From assembly GCF_020171805.1 (NCBI RefSeq), contig NZ_JAIVAF010000003.1:1116001-1180000 (forward strand): a stretch of DNA of 64,000 nt. The letters are read 5' to 3'. The stretch comes from Guptibacillus algicola (GTDB taxonomy: Bacteria > Bacillota > Bacilli > Bacillales > Guptibacillaceae). Made by a program: the position numbers and the translations under genes. The notes beneath the pieces were generated by a model that saw nothing but the letters and a program-made list of their open reading frames with translations, did no database searches and was not told where the DNA came from. This document shows, piece by piece, positions 44,672 to 53,697 of the stretch (within the stretch, counting starts at the first letter, position 1; each line of letters starts with the position of its first letter).

Positions 44672-46156
44672 TTGAAATTCACATATAAGGTAGGCGTTGG
44701 CATCATGCTTAGTGTCATTCTATTACTCTCCAACTTATCATATGGAAAAGAAAACCAATCTGAGGCAGAACAAGATGACCAAGATTTATCTAGAAACATT
44801 CATAAGATTCTTTCTGATGAAGGACTTAAGGGAGCTATTGCAGGTGTTAGCGTTCGATCAGCTGATACTGGAGAAATTCTGTTTGATCATCACGGCGGAA
44901 CGAGATTGACTCCTGCTTCTAATATGAAACTTATCACTGCTGCGGCAGCGTTAGAAACCCTTGGTCAAGACTATCAATTTATTACTGATGTAGCTACAAA
45001 TGGGAAGATTAAAGGCGACAAATTAATTGGTGACCTTTATCTGATTGGTAGAGGAGATCCAACGATTCTAAAGCAAGACTTAGATGGTTTCGCAACTTCA
45101 CTAAAAGATAAAGGAATTAATAAGATACAAGGAGATCTTATTGGAGATGAATCTTGGTATGATACTCAAAAACTTTCTGAGGATATGATTTGGACCGATG
45201 AAAGTGAATATTACGGTTCTCAGGTTTCAGCGCTAACAACTGCTCCTAATCGAGATTACGATGCAGGAACGATTATCGTTGATGTGTTCCCGGGTACTAG
45301 AGAAGGTGAGAAAGCAAAAGTTACCACTTCACCAAAAACAGAGTATGTTACGATACAAAATTCAGCAACTACGGTTAGTCAAGAGCAAGAAACGGATATT
45401 CTAATAAACCGAAAGCATGGAACAAACATCATAACCGTCGAGGGTAGTATTTCCTTGGACAATGCAAACGAGAGAAGTTGGATTGCAGTTTCCGATCCAG
45501 CAAAGTACGCACTACATTTGTTTGAGCAGTCTTTAAAAGATGTCGGCATAACGATAAATGGGGATTTACGGATTAAAAAAGCTTCTGAAGATGTCACTAG
45601 TTTGGCGAACAAAAAGTCAATGGAGCTTCATGAGTTACTCATCCCATTTATGAAACTAAGCAACAATGGGCATGGAGAAATCTTAGTGAAAGAAATGGGG
45701 AAGCGGAAGAAAGATGTGGGAAGCTGGGAAGCTGGATTAGAAGTAGTGAATGACTATCTGTTGAAAGAAGGATTACAGCCAGATGATATGCTGATTAGGG
45801 ATGGGTCAGGAATTTCTCATGTTACCTTGATTCAGCCTCATCAAATTAGTCAATTACTATTCAAATTACAGTCGAGAGAGTGGTTCGATTCCTATTTCAC
45901 TTCTCTCCCCGTTGCAGGATCCAACGGAAGATTTGTAGGTGGTACGCTTAGAAATCGGATGAAGGGGACTGCAGCAGAAAATGTTGTATTCGCAAAAACA
46001 GGGACACTACAAGGTGTTTCGTCACTATCAGGGTTCGTGAAACATGAGAACCCCATGGTCTTCTCAATCATTATCAATCAGTTTTTAGATGAAGATAAAA
46101 TTGAAGAAATTGAGGATCGAATCGCGATCACGCTAGCTGAATATAACTTTAAATAG
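44672..46156 (+). CDS. dacC: D-alanyl-D-alanine carboxypeptidase/endopeptidase (PBP4a, DacC-like)
   Basis: A 494-residue S13-family penicillin-binding protein that trims peptidoglycan cross-links. A signal peptide (KVGVGIMLSVILLLSNLSYG) is followed by the active-site S-x-x-K at Ser83-Lys86 (PASNMKL), the long inserted domains typical of DacB/DacC, then the SNN motif in MKLSNNGHGEILVKEM and KTG in FAKTGTLQGVSSLSG. TTG start at 44672 after AAGGAGGAGAG. All three catalytic motifs are intact. Confidence 0.9.
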   Translation: MKFTYKVGVGIMLSVILLLSNLSYGKENQSEAEQDDQDLSRNIHKILSDEGLKGAIAGVSVRSADTGEILFDHHGGTRLTPASNMKLITAAAALETLGQDYQFITDVATNGKIKGDKLIGDLYLIGRGDPTILKQDLDGFATSLKDKGINKIQGDLIGDESWYDTQKLSEDMIWTDESEYYGSQVSALTTAPNRDYDAGTIIVDVFPGTREGEKAKVTTSPKTEYVTIQNSATTVSQEQETDILINRKHGTNIITVEGSISLDNANERSWIAVSDPAKYALHLFEQSLKDVGITINGDLRIKKASEDVTSLANKKSMELHELLIPFMKLSNNGHGEILVKEMGKRKKDVGSWEAGLEVVNDYLLKEGLQPDDMLIRDGSGISHVTLIQPHQISQLLFKLQSREWFDSYFTSLPVAGSNGRFVGGTLRNRMKGTAAENVVFAKTGTLQGVSSLSGFVKHENPMVFSIIINQFLDEDKIEEIEDRIAITLAEYNFK

Positions 46157-46159
46157 CTT

Positions 46160-46195
46160 AAAGAGGCATCGTCATAGACGGTGCCTCTTTCTTTA
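46160..46195. terminator. Terminator between dacC and the exporter gene
   Basis: AAGAGGCATCGTC-ATA-GACGGTGCCTCTT with T-rich (plus) and A-rich (minus) flanks, between convergent genes, so likely bidirectional. Confidence 0.85.
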
Positions 46196-46215
46196 GATAT
46201 ACAAAATATTGGAAC

Positions 46216-47247
46216 TTAATAGATTGCTTTTACAATGATAAAAGTAAGCACCGATAGACTAACAGATACTAGTAACAATATAAGTACTGGTTTTAAAGCT
46301 TTAGATCTCAAGTCTTTTAAACTTACATTTAGTCCAAGACCAACCATAGCAGCTGTCAAACACCACGTGGTGATGGTATTAACTGTTTGGGCCGCGTTCT
46401 CAGAAAATGGTATGACAGGACCTAGAAGGTACGTACCCACTAGACTCATAACAACGAACCCAACTAGAAACCATGGAAATGGAACGGCGTTACTTGTTTC
46501 ATGCTTTCGTTTTCGATTCATTACATAAATCAATAGTAAACAAACAGGGACCAATAAGAATACTCTCCCTAATTTCGCAAGGAGCGCCATTGCTAGTGCA
46601 TCCTCACCACCTGGTGCAGCTGCAAGAGCTACATGAGCAACTTCGTGGAGAGAAATTCCTGCCCATACACCATACTCAGCTGGGCTGAGAGGCAGCAAAG
46701 GGCGTATCAATGTATACAGAACTGAAAAAATCGTTCCGAATAAGGCAATGATACCGACTCCAATTGCTGTATCTTCATCTTTCGATCTGAAGATAGGTGC
46801 AACGGCTGCAATGGCTGCAGCCCCACAAATCCCCGTTCCAGCAGCAAGTAGAGAAGTGATGGAACGATCTGCTTTAAACAATTTCGCTAGCCACATGCTA
46901 GTTGCGAAACTGAAAAGTACAACTCCCGCTCCTATCAGTAAGATGGAAAAACCATCTTGTAATATGAAGCCTACATTTAGCTTTATACCATATAGAATAA
47001 TGGCAAAACGCAGGATTTTTTTAGATGAGAAGGTAATGCCCTCTCGTAAAATTTCTGGATACCCTGCTACTTGTCTATAGATGATCGCGATAAAAATTGC
47101 TGAAGCGAGTTGGCCTGTTAGCTGAAATCCAGGTAGTTTTGCTACGTAATACCCTAGAAAAGCAATAGCAAAAGTAAATAAGACCCCCGCGCCATAGCGT
47201 ATTTTGTATGATAGCTGAAATTGATGTTTCATCGTATTAATGTTCAT
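46216..47247 (-). CDS. YeiH/UPF0324-type putative sulfate exporter
   Basis: A 343-residue integral membrane protein with about ten helices. The UPF0324 hallmarks AAGTGICGAAAIAAVAPIFRSKDEDTAIG (region about 46790-46880, conserved ICGASA-like motif) and GISLHEVAHVALAA are present. The annotated family function, putative sulfate export, is not proven. ATG 47247 is preferred over TTG 47262 because GGGGAG lies 7 bp before it. It is divergent from a LysR regulator, as E. coli yeiH is from yeiE. Confidence 0.85.
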   Translation of the reverse strand: MNINTMKHQFQLSYKIRYGAGVLFTFAIAFLGYYVAKLPGFQLTGQLASAIFIAIIYRQVAGYPEILREGITFSSKKILRFAIILYGIKLNVGFILQDGFSILLIGAGVVLFSFATSMWLAKLFKADRSITSLLAAGTGICGAAAIAAVAPIFRSKDEDTAIGVGIIALFGTIFSVLYTLIRPLLPLSPAEYGVWAGISLHEVAHVALAAAPGGEDALAMALLAKLGRVFLLVPVCLLLIYVMNRKRKHETSNAVPFPWFLVGFVVMSLVGTYLLGPVIPFSENAAQTVNTITTWCLTAAMVGLGLNVSLKDLRSKALKPVLILLLVSVSLSVLTFIIVKAIY

Positions 47248-47289
47248 ATCCGCACTCCCCAATCCTACTTCATTGTAAAGCGATGTTTG

Positions 47290-47340
47290 TTATAAGTGAA
47301 ATAAATAATTATAATGGTATCTATAATGAATCACTTATAA
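47290..47340. promoter_or_regulatory. 10-bp inverted repeat in the exporter-LysR gap
   Basis: TTATAAGTGA (47290-47299) and TCACTTATAA (47331-47340) form a perfect inverted repeat separated by 31 bp in the 106-bp divergent gap, a spacing consistent with LysR tetramer binding. Likely the autoregulatory and target operator of the adjacent regulator. Confidence 0.55.
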
Positions 47341-47353
47341 TGGGAGTGTATCT

Positions 47354-48223
47354 ATGGATCAACAGTTAAGAGTATTTGTCTCAGTCGTCGAAAACAAGAA
47401 CTTCTCAAAAGCTGCTAAAGACTTACATATGACGCAACCTGCAGTAAGCCAGTACGTTAAGAATCTAGAACAAACACTCGGAACGAGGCTACTTGAACGC
47501 GATAACCGTACAGTGTCCTTAAACAGAGCAGGGGATATCGTTTATCATCATGCAAAAGAATTATTAAACTTATATACGAAGATGAATGATTTGATCGATG
47601 AGTTAACGAATAACACAAGTGGTAAAATTAAAATTGGAGCGAGCTATACATATGGAGAATACGTGCTGCCTCAAGTACTCGCACGAATCCATCAGAGATA
47701 TCCGCTAATATCTCCCAACGTAAAGATTGGAAATTCAACGGAAATAGGAGACTTAGTCTACTCGCATCAGTTAGATGTTGGCATTATTGAAGGAGATCCT
47801 CCTTTGAAAGAGCTATCGGTAATGAACTTTACTGAAGATGAAATGGTTGTCGTTGCGTCACCCGATCACACTCTTGTAAATAATAATCATATAGGATTAA
47901 CAGACGAAACGTGGATCGTACGTGAAACAGGATCAGGTACGAGAGAAGCTACTGAAAATATGTGGCAAGAACTCAGTGTTACGCCTAAAAAAACTATGGA
48001 ATTCGGTAGTACTCAGCTTATTAAGGAATCTGTAGAAGCTGGAATCGGAATTAGTTTTTTATCTAAATGGGCGATACGAAAAGAGCTGAAGCTCGGTACA
48101 TTAGCAGTAATCGATCTCCCAGAGTTTGTATACAAACGTACTTTTTCGATCGTAATGAGATCGCCATTTCAAACGAAAGCACTGGAAATTTTTCTTCGTC
48201 ATGTTAAAGAGCATCAAATCTAG
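47354..48223 (+). CDS. LysR regulator divergent from the YeiH-type exporter
   Basis: A 289-residue LysR protein. The winged HTH (MDQQLRVFVSVVENKNFSKAA ... MTQPAVSQYVKNLEQTLGTRL; residues 1-60) is followed by a substrate-binding-protein-like effector domain with KIGASYTYGEYVLPQVLA and IVRETGSGTREATE, a serine/threonine-rich binding loop seen in CysL/YeiE-like members that sense sulfur or anions. It probably regulates the divergent exporter. It starts at ATG 47354 with TGGGAGTG upstream. Confidence 0.85.
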   Translation: MDQQLRVFVSVVENKNFSKAAKDLHMTQPAVSQYVKNLEQTLGTRLLERDNRTVSLNRAGDIVYHHAKELLNLYTKMNDLIDELTNNTSGKIKIGASYTYGEYVLPQVLARIHQRYPLISPNVKIGNSTEIGDLVYSHQLDVGIIEGDPPLKELSVMNFTEDEMVVVASPDHTLVNNNHIGLTDETWIVRETGSGTREATENMWQELSVTPKKTMEFGSTQLIKESVEAGIGISFLSKWAIRKELKLGTLAVIDLPEFVYKRTFSIVMRSPFQTKALEIFLRHVKEHQI

Positions 48224-48268
48224 CAGTAGAGAGATTTTTCAGTCCGTGATATAGTGTTTAAATTGAAA

Positions 48269-48280
48269 AGCTATATGGCT
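48269..48280. repeat. Left copy of duplicated terminator stem
   Basis: AGCTATATGGCT, an imperfect palindrome matching 48511-48522 (AGCCATGTGGCT) at 10 of 12 positions. It is followed directly by the CAGATCGTTGAG end of the repeat element and lacks a T-tract. Confidence 0.6.
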
Positions 48281-48510
48281 CAGATCGTTGAGAAAGTAGT
48301 AAGGAGCATTCGCCATGGATATGGTAGTGATTTCCGCTTCAGGATGCTCGCTTTCCGCGGGGCGGGCGGTGAGTCTCCTCGTCGCTTTCAAAACGCTCCT
48401 GTGACGGCTTTTTGTCGGCGAGGAGGCTCGGGCGCTCGTCCACAGGAATCTTGTGGTATTTAAACTCCTACGGCATAGGGAACATAATAATCAGGTTTTT
48501 CTACAAACTG
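48281..48510. mobile_element. MITE-like element, 230 bp, second copy (inverted)
   Basis: The ends are CAGATCGTTGAGAAA and, read inward from the right, CAGTTTGTAGAAAAA (11/15 identical). Compared with 18759-19208 it is in the opposite orientation and lacks the middle: 48330-48403 equals the right half of block B there, and 48425-48510 equals the left half of block A plus its flank (GGCATAGGGAACAT conserved). No transposase. It accounts for nearly all of the 325-bp gap between the LysR gene and the helicase gene. An open frame across 48254-48463 is made of repeat sequence and is not a gene. Confidence 0.7.
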
Positions 48511-48530
48511 AGCCATGTGGCTTTTTTATT
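48511..48530 (+). terminator. Right copy of duplicated stem with T-tract
   Basis: AGCC-ATGT-GGCT followed by TTTTTATTTT; a short-stem terminator that presumably belonged to the upstream LysR gene before the element came in. Confidence 0.55.
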
Positions 48531-48548
48531 TTGTAAAGGAAGCGATCG

Positions 48549-50762
48549 ATGATGAGAAAGATTCTTGAAGAATGGCAAAAAGCACTTCAATCAGAAATCT
48601 CCTTTTTAAGGAAATTTGGAAGTAAACCAAACATAATTCTAAATGGGCAATTATTGTCTAATAAGAATGGAGAATACAGATATTACTTTGAAACTACGAT
48701 TAACTTACAAATACCGACTGGATCTAAAATACGTATCGAAATTCAGCATATTAAGAAGGAAGGACGAATTCTTTCTTCTGAAGGTAGAAATGTCATAGTT
48801 AAACTAGATGGTGGCTTTGGGAATGTGATACCTGAAGCCGAGCTCTTTCATGATCCATGGGAGTTATTAGAAGAATTAATCCTGCGACTCGATGAAGTAA
48901 AGAAAAGCGAAAAAAGGCTAGAACGAGTCAAGAGATTAATGAATCCATCAACAATTACAAAGCACCCAAAAGATAAGATAAAAAATAGCTTACATGAACT
49001 GATCCTTCGGTCTAAATATAATCCTGTAACATATGTATGGGGACCACCCGGAACTGGTAAAACACATAAATTAGCTCGAACGGCTGCTAACCATTACTTT
49101 AAAGGGCATAAGGTACTGATTCTTTCTCATAGTAATCAAGCTGTAGATGTGTTAATGCGAGAAACGGTTAATTTTACAGATAACAAGAGCAAGTATGAAG
49201 AAGGAAAGGTAATGAGATATGGGTTACAACGTAATGTGAAATCCCATCTCCCTTTATTTACTGATCAACTACTAATGGAGAAATACCCTGGTTTAGCATC
49301 TGAGAAAGAACGGATCTTTGAAGAACGAAAGAAATTAAAAGAAGATCTATCAAAATCTTTCAGTCGCCGTGATTCAGAAGAATTGATTACTCTTGAATCA
49401 AAGCTAGCACAAGTGCTGGAGAAGATTCGCGGGAAAGAAACAAAGTTTGTTAAAGAAGCATCAGTTGTTGGAACTACGCTATCTAGAGCTGCTATAGATG
49501 AAACGATTTATAAGAAACGGTTTGACTTAGTGATTATCGATGAAGCGAGTATGGCTTACGTTCCTCAAGCTGCTTTTGCTGCATCGCTAGGAAAAAAAGT
49601 AATCGTGTGTGGTGATTTCAAACAACTTCCTCCGATTGCTTCTGGGAGAAGTTCATTAATAACGAAATGGTTACGTGAGGATATCTTTCATTGCTCTGGA
49701 ATTGTTAAAGATATCCATCACTCACACATTCATCCAAATTTATTTTTATTAAATGAACAAAGACGTACACATCCTGTCATTTCAGCATTCACAAATCAAT
49801 ATATCTATCACTCTCTTGTGAAAGATCATGAATCCACGCTTCATTCACGAAAGTCGATTTCAACTAGAGAACCATTCGGGTCCCATCCGTCTGTTCTACT
49901 CGATACAAGTTTTACAGGGCAGTTTTGTTTTACTGGTAACTCTTCTAAATCAAGGATGAACCTGTGGCAATTGCTACTATCTTTTCAGGCGATTTTTGAA
50001 GCAACAAAAGATGGGATGACTTCAATAGGCTATGTAACCCCTTATCGATCACAAGCGAACCTCATGAGTCTTCTACTAGAAGAGATGTTCGAAGGATACG
50101 ACGAACTAGATTTATTAGCAGCTACTGTTCACCGGTTTCAGGGGAGTGAAAAAGATATGATGGTGTTCGATACAGTTGATGGTGACCCAATGAACCGTGC
50201 AGGTATGTTGATTACGGGGCAGAACAGCGAAAGGCTTATTAATGTAGCAATGACGAGGACGAAAGGAAAGTTTATTCATGTGAGCAACGTGAATTTCGTC
50301 CTTAACAACATATCTACCACAAAAACGTTACGTAAACTGGTTGATCATCAAATTAAGAAGGGTGAAAAGGTAAGCCCAGAGGAAATTGGAAGTTGGATAA
50401 AAAATCAGCACAAGAAACTAACCTGGTCACATGCAATTAAAACGGATCGAGTATTCGATGAAATGAAAAGGGCGAAAAAAATTTTGCTCTCTATTCCTTC
50501 TGGTACTGAACTAACTGTGGAGTGGAAGGAACTTATCGACCAACTAAAAGATAAGGTTACGATCATTACCAACACCAATAGCTCTGGAATAGAAAGCACA
50601 ATCTCTTTCCCTTTCGTTGCCATTGATCGACAGACCCTATGGGTCGGGATGCCATTTGAAGGAATGAAGGGAACAAAGCCACCCGCTGTTGCAGCAAGAT
50701 TAGAGGCTCCTAGAGTGGTAGAGGAATTTCTTGCACAAATTATGACGCGCGGTGATTTATAA
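48549..50762 (+). CDS. UPF1/DNA2-like superfamily 1 helicase with PLD-like C-terminus
   Basis: A 737-residue protein. A beta-rich N-terminal region (1-100) resembling an OB or Tudor-like nucleic-acid domain and a coiled-coil (110-135) precede an SF1B helicase core: Walker A WGPPGTGKT at 164-172, motif Ia SHSNQAVDV, motif II VIIDEAS, motif III GDFKQLPP, motif V VHRFQGSEKDM, motif VI NVAMTRTKGK. A long stalk is inserted after motif Ia. The last 120 residues, with FVAIDRQTLWVGMPFEG, look like a degenerate phospholipase-D-type domain lacking the HKD motif. Probably a DNA or RNA helicase of COG1112 type; pathway unknown. Confidence 0.82.
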   Translation: MMRKILEEWQKALQSEISFLRKFGSKPNIILNGQLLSNKNGEYRYYFETTINLQIPTGSKIRIEIQHIKKEGRILSSEGRNVIVKLDGGFGNVIPEAELFHDPWELLEELILRLDEVKKSEKRLERVKRLMNPSTITKHPKDKIKNSLHELILRSKYNPVTYVWGPPGTGKTHKLARTAANHYFKGHKVLILSHSNQAVDVLMRETVNFTDNKSKYEEGKVMRYGLQRNVKSHLPLFTDQLLMEKYPGLASEKERIFEERKKLKEDLSKSFSRRDSEELITLESKLAQVLEKIRGKETKFVKEASVVGTTLSRAAIDETIYKKRFDLVIIDEASMAYVPQAAFAASLGKKVIVCGDFKQLPPIASGRSSLITKWLREDIFHCSGIVKDIHHSHIHPNLFLLNEQRRTHPVISAFTNQYIYHSLVKDHESTLHSRKSISTREPFGSHPSVLLDTSFTGQFCFTGNSSKSRMNLWQLLLSFQAIFEATKDGMTSIGYVTPYRSQANLMSLLLEEMFEGYDELDLLAATVHRFQGSEKDMMVFDTVDGDPMNRAGMLITGQNSERLINVAMTRTKGKFIHVSNVNFVLNNISTTKTLRKLVDHQIKKGEKVSPEEIGSWIKNQHKKLTWSHAIKTDRVFDEMKRAKKILLSIPSGTELTVEWKELIDQLKDKVTIITNTNSSGIESTISFPFVAIDRQTLWVGMPFEGMKGTKPPAVAARLEAPRVVEEFLAQIMTRGDL

Positions 50763-50854
50763 TAAGTGACCTTATATCACGAGCATATTTTACGATATCT
50801 CTTGTAGGATGAGTTATGATGAAAAGGACAATGAATAGTGAAAGAAGGTATGTG

Positions 50855-52039
50855 ATGACACAAATCCCAAAGGATAAAATATGGACGCGAGACTTTATTT
50901 TTATTTGTTTTTCAAATTTCTTTATTTTCGCTGGTTTTCAAATGACGCTTCCCACTCTTCCTTTGTTTGTGAATAAACTTGGAGGTAGTGATCAGCTTAT
51001 CGGACTAGTCGTAGGTGTTTTTACACTTTCTGCACTTTTGATCAGACCATGGAGTGGACATATGCTCGAGTCTTACGGCAGAAGGTTCGTATATTTGATC
51101 GGTCTTTTTGTGTTTGTCCTTTCAGTTGGTTCCTATGCATTTACAGGTAGTCTTGCTTTACTATTCCTAATGCGAATCGTTCAAGGCTTAGGATGGGGAA
51201 TGTCTACTACTGCTGTAGGTACCATCGCTACAGATCTTATTCCGCCTAAACGTAGAGGAGAAGGGATGGGATATTTTGGACTTGCAGGTAATTTAGCAAT
51301 GGCATTTGGACCTGCTTTAGGACTATTACTTATTCCATTCATTAATTTCTCAGGTTTATTTATGATAGCGGCTGGTGGAGGATTAACTGCATTTTTCATT
51401 GCAGCATTTATCCACTACAAGCCGACCGATAAGCCGACTGAAAAGAGGAAAAGATGGGATGTTTTTGAGAAAACAGCATTAATGCCATCGGTCTTGTTAT
51501 TTTTTATTACGATGGTTTTTGGGGGCATCGCTACGTTTTTACCACTATATACGACAAGTTTAGGTGTTGATGGAATCGAACTGTACTTTGTCATTTTTGC
51601 CTTTTCTTTGATGTTTGTGCGTACATTTGCGGGCAAAATCTATGATCGAAAAGGACATAAAGCAGTTTTTCTACCAGGAACCTTACTAGTCTTTGTTGCG
51701 ATGATCGATTTATCTTTGTTAAGTAATGAATTCATGCTTTTAACGGCAGCACTCCTGTTTGGAATGGGATTCGGCACAGTATTACCAGCATTACAAGCAT
51801 GGGCCGTTCAAGAAGCGCCCTTAAACCGAAAAGGTATGGCAAATGCAACCTTCTTCTCTTTTTTTGATTTAGGAGTTGGACTTGGAGCAATATTGTTCGG
51901 ACTCATCGCTTCGAAATTTAGCTACTCAGATATTTACTTAGCTTCTGCTGTTTCAGTAGGAATAGCGATGGTCATCTATATGATATACGTTAAACGTCAT
52001 GCTCCTCAGCAGTCCCGTGAGGCAGTACAATATAAGTAA
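50855..52039 (+). CDS. MFS transporter
   Basis: A 394-residue protein with 12 predicted membrane helices. The loop 2-3 signature reads GHMLESYGRRFVYLIG and the second-half counterpart GKIYDRKGHKAVFLPG; helix 4/5 carries VQGLGWGMSTTAVGTIATDLIPPKRRGEGMGYFG (around 51180-51270). These are typical of the drug:H+ antiporter-like major facilitators in Bacillaceae. ATG 50855 is chosen for AGAAGGT 7 bp upstream; ATG 50816 is an alternative. Substrate unknown. A 13-bp stem hairpin (52042-52071) follows, but without a T-tract. Confidence 0.82.
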   Translation: MTQIPKDKIWTRDFIFICFSNFFIFAGFQMTLPTLPLFVNKLGGSDQLIGLVVGVFTLSALLIRPWSGHMLESYGRRFVYLIGLFVFVLSVGSYAFTGSLALLFLMRIVQGLGWGMSTTAVGTIATDLIPPKRRGEGMGYFGLAGNLAMAFGPALGLLLIPFINFSGLFMIAAGGGLTAFFIAAFIHYKPTDKPTEKRKRWDVFEKTALMPSVLLFFITMVFGGIATFLPLYTTSLGVDGIELYFVIFAFSLMFVRTFAGKIYDRKGHKAVFLPGTLLVFVAMIDLSLLSNEFMLLTAALLFGMGFGTVLPALQAWAVQEAPLNRKGMANATFFSFFDLGVGLGAILFGLIASKFSYSDIYLASAVSVGIAMVIYMIYVKRHAPQQSREAVQYK

Positions 52040-52041
52040 TC

Positions 52042-52071
52042 GAATCCCTCACATAAAAATGTGAGGGATTC
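52042..52071 (+). terminator. Long hairpin after the MFS gene
   Basis: GAATCCCTCACAT-AAAA-ATGTGAGGGATTC, a perfect 13-bp stem, but followed by ATTATG rather than T residues. It is either a weak terminator or an mRNA 3'-end stabiliser. Confidence 0.55.
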
Positions 52072-52169
52072 ATTATGTCGAATAATGTATAACTATTGCA
52101 GGACTTTTATTATTCATTAAGAATACATACTATTGGAAGAAAATAAGCGGTTCACTATTGGAGGCAGCC

Positions 52170-53558
52170 ATGAAGCTAAACATCATACATACAAACGATA
52201 TTCATAGCCATTTCGAAAATTACTCGAAAGCCGTGTCATTAATTCGGGATTATATGGATGGAAATACGCTCTTACTCGATGGGGGAGATTTTGCAGATTT
52301 CAAGAGCATCGAACTTCAGGGAACAAGAGGAGTTGCAGCTGTAAAGCTACTCGAATCTGCAGGATATTCAGCTATTACAATTGGGAACAATGAATTGTTT
52401 AATGGAATCGATACACTAGAACATATGGCAACAAATAGTACGTTACCTTTTATTAGTTGTAATTTAACTAGGGTAAATGGAGATCCGATAGTAGGAGTTA
52501 AAAGTAGCGTTATTCTTCATCATAATGGGCTACGAGTATTTGTTACTGGAGCTTCTCCTGATCTACAGGACTTTAATGAACTGATGGGTTTTGCAATATC
52601 AGATTACAAACAAGCGATTGAAGAAGAAATCAAGAAACACCGTGGTGATTACGATCTTTGTGTAGTCTTGAACCATGTTGGTACCGAAGCTGACTTAGAG
52701 CTTGCTGAAGCGATCGATGGAATAGATGTTATTTTATCAGCGCATGACCATGTGTTGTATGATGAAGCAAAGGTCGTAAACGGTACGATCATAAATTCAG
52801 CAGGTAACTATGGAGAGCATATTGGGATTATTGAACTAGAAATCACAGAAACATCTGTAGAGTTGCTAGCTTCTTCTACGATTTCGACTGCTAAGGCACA
52901 GCAGGACGAAGAGATTTTGGATATTCTAAAAGCAAGCAAAGTTGAAGCGATTAATCAATTGAGCAAGCCTCTTTATGCTGTAGATAAGCCGCTTTGGCAT
53001 GATGTATTGGAAGAGAATCCACTTTCCAATCTGATAGCAGACGGTTTGCGAGATCGATTTTCGAGTGAAATCGGATTGATTAATAGTGGAATAGCAAATG
53101 CAGGAATAATTCAATTCGTTTCGGAGAAGAAACTGATTGAAATATGTCCTTCGCCATTAAACCCGACCTATTTTGAAATACAAGGAAAATTTTTGAAAGA
53201 AGCGCTTCAAGATTCACTCGACAGCTCTGTGTGTATGGCTGATGGAAGAGGACCAGGGTTCAGAGGGAAGTATGTTGGACGCCTTCACGTGTCAGGTGTA
53301 GAAATAGAATACGATGGAGGAACGGTCGGATCGATAAGAGTAAACAATGAACCATTAGATGAGGAAAGATGGTACAGTGTAGCATCATCAGATTATCTAT
53401 TACGCGGCTCTGGTTACCAAGCTCTAGCTAATAACAGGAACTATTTGTATCAACCTGATGAAATTAAAGATGTGATCAGAGAATATGCAAAGAAGAAAGA
53501 GTATGTATCTCAATCCTATGAAACTAGATGGAAGTCAACAAGTACTGTAGTTAGCTGA
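52170..53558 (+). CDS. Cytosolic 5'-nucleotidase/metallophosphoesterase (YunD-like)
   Basis: A 462-residue two-domain protein. The N-terminal calcineurin-like phosphoesterase has the metal motifs HTNDIHSHF, LLDGGDFAD, GNNELFNG, LNHVGTEADLE and SAHDHVL. The C-terminal 5'-nucleotidase domain carries NSGIANAGI and GRGPGFRGK. There is no signal peptide, so unlike secreted UshA it should act in the cytosol, like B. subtilis YunD, which has the same length. ATG 52170 is used because GGAGG precedes it. Confidence 0.85.
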   Translation: MKLNIIHTNDIHSHFENYSKAVSLIRDYMDGNTLLLDGGDFADFKSIELQGTRGVAAVKLLESAGYSAITIGNNELFNGIDTLEHMATNSTLPFISCNLTRVNGDPIVGVKSSVILHHNGLRVFVTGASPDLQDFNELMGFAISDYKQAIEEEIKKHRGDYDLCVVLNHVGTEADLELAEAIDGIDVILSAHDHVLYDEAKVVNGTIINSAGNYGEHIGIIELEITETSVELLASSTISTAKAQQDEEILDILKASKVEAINQLSKPLYAVDKPLWHDVLEENPLSNLIADGLRDRFSSEIGLINSGIANAGIIQFVSEKKLIEICPSPLNPTYFEIQGKFLKEALQDSLDSSVCMADGRGPGFRGKYVGRLHVSGVEIEYDGGTVGSIRVNNEPLDEERWYSVASSDYLLRGSGYQALANNRNYLYQPDEIKDVIREYAKKKEYVSQSYETRWKSTSTVVS

Positions 53559-53697
53559 GAGGGGAGCATAAGCCCTTCCCGAATAAAAGTCTGACTTTTC
53601 AATAATTTCAATTACCGTATTATTTATATAAAATATAATAATAGTTATTAACACTCTCACATCAAATCCATAAAAACAATAAAAAAGGAGCAACTAA

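Noticed and set aside
48254-48463. 69-residue open frame across the repeat element after the LysR gene
   Set aside because: It is formed almost wholly of the GC-rich repeat, has arginine/glycine-rich composition unlike the neighbours, no ribosome binding site, and equivalent positions in the other copy are not open.
53566-53583. Terminator after the YunD-like gene (GGGGAGCATAAGCCCTTCCC)
   Set aside because: The pairing is irregular and no T-tract follows; I do not call a terminator here.
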